Assembly: GCA_012274205.1 (NCBI GenBank) | Contig: JAAOZY010000199.1 | Span: 1 to 7,001 of the forward strand | Direction: 5' to 3' | Length of the DNA stretch: 7,001 nucleotides | Origin: Betaproteobacteria bacterium | Lineage (GTDB): Bacteria > Pseudomonadota > Gammaproteobacteria > Burkholderiales > SG8-39 | Shown: piece after piece, positions 1 to 5,180 of the stretch | How positions within the stretch are numbered: position 1 is the first letter of the stretch | How the letters are laid out: every line of letters begins with the position of its first letter | Position numbers and translations under genes: made by a program | The notes under the pieces: model-generated | Seen by the model: the letters and a program-made list of their open reading frames with translations, nothing else | What the model was told of the DNA's origin: nothing | Database searches by the model: none

Positions 1-52
1 TGAGGAAACGCAAGCCATACGCCTGCTGTCCAACCCTATTCGGCTACAAGCC

Positions 53-1411
53 ATGTCGCATATGACCCCGCAGGAAATCGTCCACGAACTGGACAAGCAC
101 ATCATCGGCCAGGACCGCGCCAAGCGGGCGGTCGCGATCGCCCTCAGGAACCGCTGGCGCCGGCAGCAGGTGGCGGAGCCGCTGCGCCATGAAATCACGC
201 CCAAGAACATACTCATGATCGGGCCGACCGGCGTGGGTAAGACCGAAATCGCGCGGCGCCTGGCCAAGCTCGCCGACGCGCCGTTTATCAAGGTCGAGGC
301 GACAAAGTTCACCGAAGTGGGCTATGTCGGCCGTGATGTTGATACGATCGTCCGCGATTTGGTCGAGATCAGCGTCAAACAGACGCGCGAGCAGGAGATG
401 CGCAAAGTCAAAGTCCGCGCCGAGGACGCAGCCGAGGAGCGCGTGCTCGACGTGCTGCTCCCCCCGGCGCGCAGCACGATCGGATTCGAGCGGCCGGACA
501 GCGGGGCGGTCGCGATTTCGGCAGGTACGGACGCATCCGCAACGCGGCAGAAATTCAGGAAAAGGCTGCGCGAGGGCGAGTTCGACGAAAAGGAGATCGA
601 AATCGAACTGGCGGCAACGCCGGCACAGATGGAGATATTCGCCCCGCCCGGAATGGAAGAGCTGACCTCGCAGATCCAGGGCATGTTCCAGAATCTGTCG
701 GGCGGGCGCAAGAAGACGCGCAAGCTGAAAATCCGCGAGGCGCTGAAGCTGGCGGCGGACGAAGAGGCGGCGCGCATGGTCAATGACGAAGAGCTGAAGG
801 CCCATGCGCTCGCCAACGCCGAGCAGAACGGCATCATATTCATCGACGAGATCGACAAGATCGCGAGCCGCGCGGAAATGTCGGGCGCCGACGTTTCGCG
901 CCAGGGGGTGCAGCGCGATCTGCTGCCGCTGGTCGAAGGCACCACGGTGAGCACCAAGTACGGCATGGTCAAGACCGACCACATTTTGTTTATCGCCAGC
1001 GGCGCTTTTCACATGGCCAAGCCCTCCGACCTGATTCCGGAATTGCAGGGGCGGCTGCCGATACGCGTGGAACTCGATTCGCTGTCGGCCGCCGATTTCG
1101 AGCGCATTCTCACCCAGACCGATGCCTGCCTCACGCGCCAGTACCAGGCGCTGCTCGCCACCGAGGGGGTGAAGCTCGCGTTCCGGCCGGAGGGCGTCAA
1201 GCGCCTGGCGGAAATCGCGTTCGCGGTCAACGAAAAAACCGAAAACATCGGCGCGCGGCGCCTGTATACGGTGATGGAAAAGCTGCTGGAGGAGATTTCC
1301 TTCGACGCGGGCAAGCGCGATGACGAGGCCATCACCATAGACGCCGGGTACGTCGACGGGCGCCTGAAGGACCTGGCGCAATCCGAGGACCTGGCGCGTT
1401 ACGTTTTATAG
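53..1411 (+). CDS. hslU: HslU, ATPase subunit of the HslVU (ClpYQ) protease
   Basis: HslU is the AAA+ unfoldase that forms hexamers, caps the HslV peptidase in the cytoplasm and feeds it unfolded substrates, typically under heat stress. The 452-residue product is close to the family's usual 440-450. Visible motifs in order: Walker A GPTGVGKT (57-64), pore loop GYVG (90-93), a charged intermediate domain at about 110-230, Walker B IIFIDEID (261-268), an arginine-containing GRLPIRV (333-339) and sensor-2 GARRL (400-404). The C-terminus ends EDLARYVL, the tail that docks into HslV in this family. ATG 53 gives MSHMTPQEIV, matching the family N-terminus, although the frame is open back to the window edge and no strong Shine-Dalgarno is seen; ATG 62 is the alternative. 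hslV is expected just upstream; the TGA at positions 1-3 could be its stop, but this cannot be shown here. A copper chaperone gene follows closely. Confidence 0.98.
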   Translation: MSHMTPQEIVHELDKHIIGQDRAKRAVAIALRNRWRRQQVAEPLRHEITPKNILMIGPTGVGKTEIARRLAKLADAPFIKVEATKFTEVGYVGRDVDTIVRDLVEISVKQTREQEMRKVKVRAEDAAEERVLDVLLPPARSTIGFERPDSGAVAISAGTDASATRQKFRKRLREGEFDEKEIEIELAATPAQMEIFAPPGMEELTSQIQGMFQNLSGGRKKTRKLKIREALKLAADEEAARMVNDEELKAHALANAEQNGIIFIDEIDKIASRAEMSGADVSRQGVQRDLLPLVEGTTVSTKYGMVKTDHILFIASGAFHMAKPSDLIPELQGRLPIRVELDSLSAADFERILTQTDACLTRQYQALLATEGVKLAFRPEGVKRLAEIAFAVNEKTENIGARRLYTVMEKLLEEISFDAGKRDDEAITIDAGYVDGRLKDLAQSEDLARYVL

Positions 1412-1420
1412 GATATCCAT

Positions 1421-1424
1421 GGAG
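1421..1424 (+). promoter_or_regulatory. Shine-Dalgarno deciding the copper chaperone start
   Basis: GGAG lies nine bases before ATG 1434. It overlaps the last base of the competing in-frame ATG at 1419, so it can only serve 1434. A weaker AGGA (1410-1413), overlapping the hslU stop, could serve ATG 1419 at a spacing of five. Confidence 0.6.
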
Positions 1425-1433
1425 ACAAAAACG

Positions 1434-1904
1434 ATGAAGCATTCCACTCGAGCCGTCCTGTTCGGTTCCATCGGTCTGGTGCTGGGCGGCGGCCTGCCGA
1501 CCAGTGTGGTCCACGCACAGGAAGTGACCATCCGGGAGCCCTGGGTGCGCGGCACGGTGCGCGGGCAGAAGGCCACCGGGGCCTTCATGCAGCTCACCGC
1601 GAGCGAGTCGGCGACTTTGGTCGCAGTGGAGAGCCCGGTGGCGGGTTCGGTGCAGATCCACGAGATGACCATGGAGAACAACGTCATGCATATGCGGCCG
1701 ATCTCCAGGCTGGACTTGCCGGCGGGGAAGGCGGTCGAACTCAAGCCCGGCGGCTATCACGTCATGCTGATGGATCTGAAGCAGCCGCTGAAAAAGGGCG
1801 AGGCGGTGCCGATCAAGCTGCGTTTCGAGGCGAAGGACAAGACGTTCAAGACCATAGAGATCCAGGCGCAGGTGCGGGAGCTCGGGGCGACCGCGAAGAA
1901 GTAG
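1434..1904 (+). CDS. Periplasmic copper chaperone, PCu(A)C family
   Basis: This 156-residue protein belongs to the PCu(A)C family, which binds Cu(I) in the periplasm and helps deliver copper to the CuA/CuB sites of cytochrome oxidase. The family's copper motif H-X10-M-X21-H-X-M is present exactly: H76, M87, H109 and M111, with extra methionines at 78, 80 and 85. Residues 1-28 form a signal peptide with a hydrophobic core (about 8-22) and a likely cleavage after VHA28. I chose ATG 1434 over the in-frame ATG 1419 because GGAG at 1421-1424 is nine bases upstream of it and because the shorter form gives a cleaner signal peptide; ATG 1419 would add five residues (METKT). The gene starts 22 bp after hslU with no visible promoter, so it is probably read from the hslVU transcript, and it ends before a clear terminator. 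Confidence 0.93.
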   Translation: MKHSTRAVLFGSIGLVLGGGLPTSVVHAQEVTIREPWVRGTVRGQKATGAFMQLTASESATLVAVESPVAGSVQIHEMTMENNVMHMRPISRLDLPAGKAVELKPGGYHVMLMDLKQPLKKGEAVPIKLRFEAKDKTFKTIEIQAQVRELGATAKK

Positions 1905-1947
1905 CCGCAAGCGACCGTAGCCGCGCCAGCGCGTCGGCGCCCAAGGG

Positions 1948-1974
1948 AAAAGGTGGCCTCAGGCCGCCTTTTTT
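1948..1974 (+). terminator. Intrinsic terminator after the hslU-copper chaperone unit
   Basis: The stem is GGTGGCC (1952-1958) paired with GGCCGCC (1962-1968), seven pairs including one G-T, with a TCA loop. It is preceded by AAAA and followed by six T (1969-1974). It lies 43 bases after the chaperone stop. The flanking A and T runs could extend the stem and give some activity on the other strand. Confidence 0.87.
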
Positions 1975-2053
1975 CGTTGCGGGGGCGGTAAAATGCGCTT
2001 GCCCGGAAGACGGGCGTTGCCAGCATGCTGATTGTTAACGGACCCTAAGAACC

Positions 2054-2078
2054 CGTTGCAAAATGAAATTTTGCAACG
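2054..2078. repeat. Perfect 11-bp inverted repeat (hairpin 1 upstream of argB)
   Basis: CGTTGCAAAAT (2054-2064) and ATTTTGCAACG (2068-2078) are exact reverse complements around a GAA loop. No T-run follows, so it does not read as an intrinsic terminator. It could be a dispersed palindrome, a protein-binding site or a leader RNA structure. Confidence 0.9.
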
Positions 2079-2092
2079 CCTATATAGGGGAG

Positions 2093-2116
2093 TATGAGGG
2101 GAGGTATCCCCTCATA
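2093..2116. repeat. Perfect 10-bp inverted repeat (hairpin 2 upstream of argB)
   Basis: TATGAGGGGA (2093-2102) and TCCCCTCATA (2107-2116) pair perfectly around a GGTA loop. It sits 14 bases after hairpin 1 and 27 bases before the argB start. The two arms are unrelated in sequence to hairpin 1. Function is unknown. Confidence 0.9.
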
Positions 2117-2143
2117 TTGAAATAAACTCTAAGGCCCAGCTCC

Positions 2144-3028
2144 ATGTCCACGCCTGCCCTGCCCGCGCTCAAGGCCCAGACCCTCGCCGAGGCGCTGCCC
2201 TACATCAAGCGCTTTCACGGCAAGACCATCGTCGTGAAGTACGGCGGCAATGCGATGACCGATCCCGCCCTGCAGAAGAGCTTCGCCCACGATGTGGTGC
2301 TGCTGAAGCTGGTCGGCATGAATCCGGTGGTGGTGCACGGCGGCGGCCCGCAGATCGAGGCGCTGCTCACGCGTATCGGCAAGAAAGGCGAGTTCGTGCA
2401 GGGAATGCGCGTGACCGACGCCGAGACCATGGATGTGGTCGAGATGGTGCTCGGCGGCGCGGTCAACAAGGACATCGTCACGCTGATCAATCAGGCGGGC
2501 GGCAGGGCGGTGGGCCTCACCGGCCAGGACGGCGCGTTCATCCGTGCGAAGAAACTGATGCTGCACGACAAGGACAAGCCGAAGCAGATGCTGGATATCG
2601 GCCAGGTGGGAGAAATAGATTCGATCGATCCGCAGGTGATATCGGTGCTGGAAGCCGGCGGCTTCATTCCGGTGGTCGCGCCGATAGGCGTGGGGGCCGA
2701 CGGCGAGTCCTTCAACATCAACGCCGACCTGGTGGCGGGTAAGCTGGCCGAAATCCTGAAGGCGGAAAAGCTGGTGCTGCTCACCAATACCCCGGGTGTG
2801 CTGGACAAGGACGGGAAGCTGATTACCGGGCTTACCGCAAAACACATCGATGGCCTGTTCGCCGACGGCACGCTCTCCGGCGGCATGCTGCCCAAGATCA
2901 GTTCGGCGCTCGATGCGGCCCGGAGCGGCGTGAAAAGCGTGCACATCATCGACGGCCGCGTCGAGCACGCGCTGCTGCTGGAAATTCTCACCGACCAGGG
3001 CGTGGGCACGCTGATCCGCGGCAAGTGA
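2144..3028 (+). CDS. argB: N-acetylglutamate kinase
   Basis: ArgB phosphorylates N-acetyl-L-glutamate with ATP, the second step of arginine synthesis, in the cytoplasm. The 294-residue product shows the amino-acid kinase fold landmarks: K32 in VKYGGNAM (31-38), the glycine-rich HGGGPQ (65-70), R89 in the substrate-binding GMRVTDAETMDVVEMVLGG segment, NINAD (191-195), and K251 in GGMLPK before the C-terminal half that binds ATP. The N-terminal helix (about 10-25, before HGKTIVVKYGG) and the C-terminal HIIDGRVEHALLLEIL segment (267-282) resemble the arginine-inhibited hexameric type, so feedback inhibition by arginine is likely; this is inferred from family resemblance. ATG 2144 gives a family-like N-terminus with a weak AAGG (2131-2134) nine bases upstream. 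The gene follows two strong hairpins and stands apart from other arginine genes. Confidence 0.98.
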   Translation: MSTPALPALKAQTLAEALPYIKRFHGKTIVVKYGGNAMTDPALQKSFAHDVVLLKLVGMNPVVVHGGGPQIEALLTRIGKKGEFVQGMRVTDAETMDVVEMVLGGAVNKDIVTLINQAGGRAVGLTGQDGAFIRAKKLMLHDKDKPKQMLDIGQVGEIDSIDPQVISVLEAGGFIPVVAPIGVGADGESFNINADLVAGKLAEILKAEKLVLLTNTPGVLDKDGKLITGLTAKHIDGLFADGTLSGGMLPKISSALDAARSGVKSVHIIDGRVEHALLLEILTDQGVGTLIRGK

Positions 3029-3032
3029 CCTG

Positions 3033-3050
3033 GCCCGGCACAAGCCGGGC
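3033..3050. repeat. Perfect 7-bp GC hairpin after argB
   Basis: GCCCGGC (3033-3039) pairs with GCCGGGC (3044-3050) around an ACAA loop, starting five bases after the argB stop. No T-run follows on either strand, so it is not a standard intrinsic terminator, though it could stabilise the argB mRNA 3' end. Inside it, GGCACAAG occurs twice at an 11-base offset (3037-3044 and 3048-3055). Confidence 0.75.
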
Positions 3051-3058
3051 ACAAGGTC

Positions 3059-3085
3059 ATCCCGAGGCGCGTAGCGCCGAGTGAT
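3059..3085. repeat. REP-like imperfect palindrome after argB
   Basis: The core GGCGC-GTA-GCGCC (3066-3078) is flanked by CGA/GAG, giving a tandem G-A mismatch, and then by ATCCC against GTGAT. If T3082 were G, the outer arm would pair completely. The form (outer arm, two mismatches, GC core, short loop) resembles extragenic palindromes that are dispersed in many proteobacterial genomes. Copy number elsewhere cannot be seen from this window. Confidence 0.5.
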
Positions 3086-3137
3086 ATGCTTTTCTGGATT
3101 CATCGCGCGCAGCAACGATGGACCTGCCGATGCGCCT

Positions 3138-3596
3138 CTAGGCGATCTGCTTGCCGCTCGCGTCCCGCAGGCCGTCGACATAGCCCTGCGCGGCATCGTA
3201 GATCGACAACACCCTGCCGCGTGGCGCCTGGCTGAAGGAGATGTGCACCCACTGCGCATACTCCAGTATGCACTGGTCGAATTCGATGCCGGAGGCGCAG
3301 ATGGCTTTGATAATATCTGCGGGCGCCCCGAATCCGGTGCAGGTGAAATCCGCGGCCAGCCCCTGCGTGTGCTGCGAGCTCGACGCACCGCCGACGCGGC
3401 GGTTAAGCTCGGGACAGCGGTAGGCGCTGGAGATCTCCAGCGGGCAGCCGGTGAGGATGCGCACGCGTTCCAGGCCTTCGGCGAGGCGGCGCAGATTGTC
3501 GACGATGTCCGCGCCCGGCGTATTGTCGATGCGTTCGCGCTGTGCGGTTTCGGAATAGCTCAGCTGCTCGAGCGAGAAGTTGGGCGTCAGCTGCAT
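3138..3596 (-). CDS. M15-family peptidase (D-Ala-D-Ala carboxypeptidase / endolysin-like)
   Basis: The 152-residue product matches the small peptidase M15A fold, zinc enzymes that cut D-Ala-containing or L-Ala-D-Glu peptides in peptidoglycan. The zinc ligands are visible as H76 and D83 (HTQGLAAD, H-X6-D) and H118 in WVHISF, with E112 as probable catalytic base; SSAYRCPELNRRVGG (56-70) is the conserved substrate-side segment. There is no signal peptide or membrane segment, so export would need another route or the substrate is cytoplasmic; phage endolysins of this family have the same architecture, but no other phage gene is nearby. ATG 3596 is the earliest start, as an in-frame TAA lies 12 bases upstream. 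No Shine-Dalgarno is present; see the promoter entry. The gene converges with argB and lies antisense within an otherwise + strand run. Confidence 0.87.
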   Translation of the reverse strand: MQLTPNFSLEQLSYSETAQRERIDNTPGADIVDNLRRLAEGLERVRILTGCPLEISSAYRCPELNRRVGGASSSQHTQGLAADFTCTGFGAPADIIKAICASGIEFDQCILEYAQWVHISFSQAPRGRVLSIYDAAQGYVDGLRDASGKQIA

Positions 3597-3602
3597 GCGG
3601 CG

Positions 3603-3631
3603 ATTTTAGGATGGATGCGTAACAATGCCAA
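3603..3631 (-). promoter_or_regulatory. Sigma-70-type promoter for the M15 peptidase gene, predicted leaderless
   Basis: On the - strand, TTGGCA (3631-3626) is followed after exactly 17 bases by TAAAAT (3608-3603). The expected start of transcription, about seven bases after the -10 box, falls on the A of the ATG at 3596, and no Shine-Dalgarno exists, so the mRNA would be leaderless. The -35 box overlaps the first codons of the divergent nucleotidase gene. Confidence 0.6.
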
Positions 3632-4272
3632 CAAGGCTTACCTGGGTGTTCGACCTCGACAACACCCTGCACAACGCCTCACCGCACATCTTCCCGCATA
3701 TCAACCGCAGCATGACCGCCTATCTGCAGCGGCACCTGCGCCTGAGCGAGGAGGACGCCGGCGATCTGCGCGCACGCTACTGGCGCAGGTACGGCGCGAC
3801 ACTGCTCGGCATGATGCGCCACCACGGCACCGACCCTGGGCACTTCCTGCGCGAGACGCACGACTTCCCCGATCTCTCCAATATGGTGGTCTACGAGCGC
3901 GGGCTGGCCGCCATGCTGCGCCGCCTGCCCGGGCGCAAGCTGGTCCTGTCCAATGCCCCCGGCCTATACGCAAGGGCGGTGCTGCAGATCATCGGCGTGG
4001 CGGGGCACTTCGACGCCCTGCACTGCATCGAGTCCACGCGATTCCGGCCCAAGCCTTCGTTGGAAGCTTTCCACAGCCTGCTGCGCACGCACGGTCTGAT
4101 CGCCTCGCGCTGTGTCATGGTCGAAGACAGCCGCGAAAACCTGCGGCCGGCCAAACGCCTGGGCATGAAAACGGTGTGGGTCACGCGCGAGACGCGCACC
4201 CCCGCCTATGTCGACGTCAAGACCGCTTCGGTGCTCGAGCTGCCGCGCCTGCTGGGACGGCTGGGCCTCTAA
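3625..4272 (+). CDS. HAD-family pyrimidine 5'-nucleotidase
   Basis: This 215-residue protein is a haloacid dehalogenase-type phosphatase. Motif I is DLDNTL with the nucleophile D10 and acid D12; motif II is S109 in LSNAP; motif III is K143 in RFRPKPS; motif IV is E167-D168 in VEDSREN. The FDLDNTLHNAS start, the helical cap (about 20-85) with RYWRRYGATLLGM, and the RFRPKP segment resemble the Sdt1-like pyrimidine 5'-nucleotidase subgroup, which dephosphorylates UMP/CMP-type nucleotides. The exact substrate is inferred from that resemblance. ATG 3625 is the first start after an in-frame TAG (3607-3609); a weak GGA (3613-3615) lies nine bases before it. Only 28 bp separate it from the divergent peptidase gene, and slmA follows after 68 bp, an arrangement I recall from related betaproteobacteria. 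Confidence 0.87.
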   Translation: MPTRLTWVFDLDNTLHNASPHIFPHINRSMTAYLQRHLRLSEEDAGDLRARYWRRYGATLLGMMRHHGTDPGHFLRETHDFPDLSNMVVYERGLAAMLRRLPGRKLVLSNAPGLYARAVLQIIGVAGHFDALHCIESTRFRPKPSLEAFHSLLRTHGLIASRCVMVEDSRENLRPAKRLGMKTVWVTRETRTPAYVDVKTASVLELPRLLGRLGL

Positions 4273-4278
4273 AATTGT

Positions 4279-4307
4279 TAGCGCTTACCAACTCCATCAG
4301 CTAGAAT
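4279..4307 (+). promoter_or_regulatory. Possible slmA promoter
   Basis: TAGAAT (4302-4307) is a good -10 box, with a weak TTAGCG (4279-4284) 17 bases before it. Transcription would begin near 4314, leaving a leader of about 27 bases. The leader contains GAGG (4331-4334), a Shine-Dalgarno six bases before ATG 4341. slmA may also be read from the nucleotidase transcript. Confidence 0.4.
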
Positions 4308-4340
4308 CGGCGCACATCTGCATATCCAGCGAGGCGAGGG

Positions 4341-4916
4341 ATGGGAACTCGAACAGGCGAACGCAAGAACCAGATCCTGCAAGTCCTGGCGCAAATGCTG
4401 CAGGCGCCGCGGAGCGAAAAAATCACCACGGCCGCGCTCGCCGCCAAACTCGATGTGTCCGAAGCCGCGCTGTATCGGCACTTTGCCAGCAAGGCGCAGA
4501 TGTACGAGGGCCTGATCGGCTTCGTCGAAGAAACCATCTTCAGCCTGATCAACAAGATCAGCACGGAGCAGGACAGCGGGCTGAAGCAGGCGCACGCGAT
4601 TGCCGCCATGCTCCTGTCCTTTGCCGAAAAGAACCCGGGCATGACGCGCGTGCTCATCGGCGATGCGCTGGTGAACGAGGATGCGCGCCTGCAGGCACGC
4701 ATCAACCAGCTGCACGACCGGCTCGAGGCGACGCTGAAGCAGTCGCTGCGCCTCGCGGCGACGCAGGGCGAGATAGACAAGAGCGTGGATGCGGCGGCCC
4801 AGGCGAACCTGATGCTCGCCTATATCGTCGGCCGCTGGCATCAATACGCGAAGAGCGGCTTCAAACGGCTGCCGACGGAGCTATGGCAGCAGCAAGGTCC
4901 GATGCTGCTAGGTTAG
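4341..4916 (+). CDS. slmA: SlmA, nucleoid occlusion factor (TetR fold)
   Basis: SlmA binds specific chromosomal sites and, when DNA-bound, disrupts FtsZ polymers so that the division septum does not form over the nucleoid. The 191-residue product has an N-terminal helix-turn-helix (about 28-50: ITTAALAAKLDVSEAALYRHF) followed by the all-helical TetR-type dimer domain. NPGMTRVLIGDALVNEDARLQARINQL (98-124) and GRWHQYAKSGFKRLPTE (164-180) are characteristic of SlmA rather than of generic TetR repressors. ATG 4341 has GAGG six bases upstream. No obvious SlmA operator palindrome of the E. coli type (GTGAG...CTCAC) is seen in the window. The 3' end (codons 170-191) is the first copy of a tandem repeat that continues downstream. 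The gene converges with moeB. Confidence 0.93.
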   Translation: MGTRTGERKNQILQVLAQMLQAPRSEKITTAALAAKLDVSEAALYRHFASKAQMYEGLIGFVEETIFSLINKISTEQDSGLKQAHAIAAMLLSFAEKNPGMTRVLIGDALVNEDARLQARINQLHDRLEATLKQSLRLAATQGEIDKSVDAAAQANLMLAYIVGRWHQYAKSGFKRLPTELWQQQGPMLLG

Positions 4917-4972
4917 AGAAGCCGCCTGACTTGGGGGATCTAAAAGGGGGCGTCGCCCCCTTTTTCGTTCAG
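4847..4972 (+). repeat. Tandem repeat copy 1: native slmA 3' end plus terminator
   Basis: This copy starts inside slmA codon 169 and includes codons 170-191 (AKSGFKRLPTELWQQQGPML plus LG), the TAG stop at 4914-4916, a short G-rich linker and a terminator. It ends CGTTCA. The next copy starts exactly 126 bases later. Confidence 0.93.
4942..4965. terminator. Bidirectional intrinsic terminator, repeat copy 1 (slmA)
   Basis: AAAAGGGGGC (4942-4951) pairs with GCCCCCTTTT (4955-4964) around a GTC loop, with five T at 4961-4965. The A and T runs on both sides make it usable from either strand. It is the first terminator met by slmA transcripts. Confidence 0.93.
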
Positions 4973-5098
4973 CGCGAAGAGCGGCTTCAAGCGGCTGCCG
5001 ACGGAACTTTGGCAGCAACAAGGTCCGATGCTGCTAGGCTAGGCGGAGCCGCCAGATTTGGGGGATTTAAAGGGGGCCATGCCCCCTTTTTCGTTCAG
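4973..5098 (+). pseudogene. Tandem repeat copy 2: start-less duplicate of slmA 3' end plus terminator
   Basis: Positions 4974-5042 spell the same 22 codons and stop as the slmA end. There are five differences from copy 1 (aag, gaa, ctt, caa, ggc in place of aaa, gag, cta, cag, ggt), all at third positions and all synonymous. The linker after the stop differs more and carries small compensating one-base gaps, so the period remains 126. There is no in-frame start codon or ribosome-binding site in front, so it should not be translated. Confidence 0.92.
5069..5091. terminator. Bidirectional intrinsic terminator, repeat copy 2
   Basis: AAAGGGGGC (5069-5077) pairs with GCCCCCTTT (5081-5089) around a CAT loop, followed by T to 5091. 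The stem is the same as in copy 1 but the loop is different. It is the first terminator met by transcripts from moeB on the - strand. Confidence 0.9.
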
Positions 5099-5177
5099 AC
5101 CGAAGAGCGGCTTCAAGCGGCTGCCGACGGAGCTATGGCAGCAGCAAGGTCCGATGCTGCTGGGCTAGGCGGAGCCG
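5099..5177 (+). pseudogene. Tandem repeat copy 3: partial start-less duplicate of slmA 3' end
   Basis: From 5103 to 5168 it spells slmA codons 171-191 and the stop. It differs from copy 1 at three codons (aag, ctg, ggc) and from copy 2 at four, all third-position and synonymous. From 5101 to 5177 it matches copy 2 at 73 of 77 bases. Similarity stops at 5177, three bases before the moeB stop codon, so this copy has lost, or never had, the terminator. Confidence 0.9.
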
Positions 5178-5180
5178 TAT

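Larger units (their letters stand above)
1975..2143. other. argB upstream region, mostly structured non-coding DNA
   Basis: No gene is seen between the terminator and argB. The stretch holds a TAAAAT (1989-1994) that resembles a -10 box but lacks a credible -35 at 16-18 bp. It also holds a small GCCCG/CGGGC hairpin (2001-2015) and the two perfect hairpins listed separately. From about 2030 it is clearly richer in A+T than the flanking genes. The argB promoter must lie here or upstream, but I cannot place it with confidence. No arginine operator is recognised. Confidence 0.6.

Noticed and set aside
1..3. TGA considered as the hslV stop codon
   Set aside because: hslV is expected here, but three bases at the window edge cannot support a call.
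44..1381. Long - strand open frame opposite hslU
   Set aside because: It is an antisense shadow of hslU in GC-rich DNA. The + strand product has every HslU motif and the - strand product resembles nothing I know.
1989..1994. TAAAAT as an argB promoter -10 box
   Set aside because: No acceptable -35 sequence at 16-18 bp; it overlaps the tail of the upstream terminator region.
3033..3050. argB hairpin considered as an intrinsic terminator
   Set aside because: No T-run follows on either strand.
3081..4304. Long + strand open frame across the peptidase and nucleotidase genes
   Set aside because: It runs antisense to the M15 gene and out of frame with the HAD gene, both of which carry intact catalytic motifs.
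4847..5177. Tandem repeat considered as a CRISPR array or minisatellite
   Set aside because: The unit is the slmA gene end plus a terminator, copies are diverged, and there are no unique spacers.
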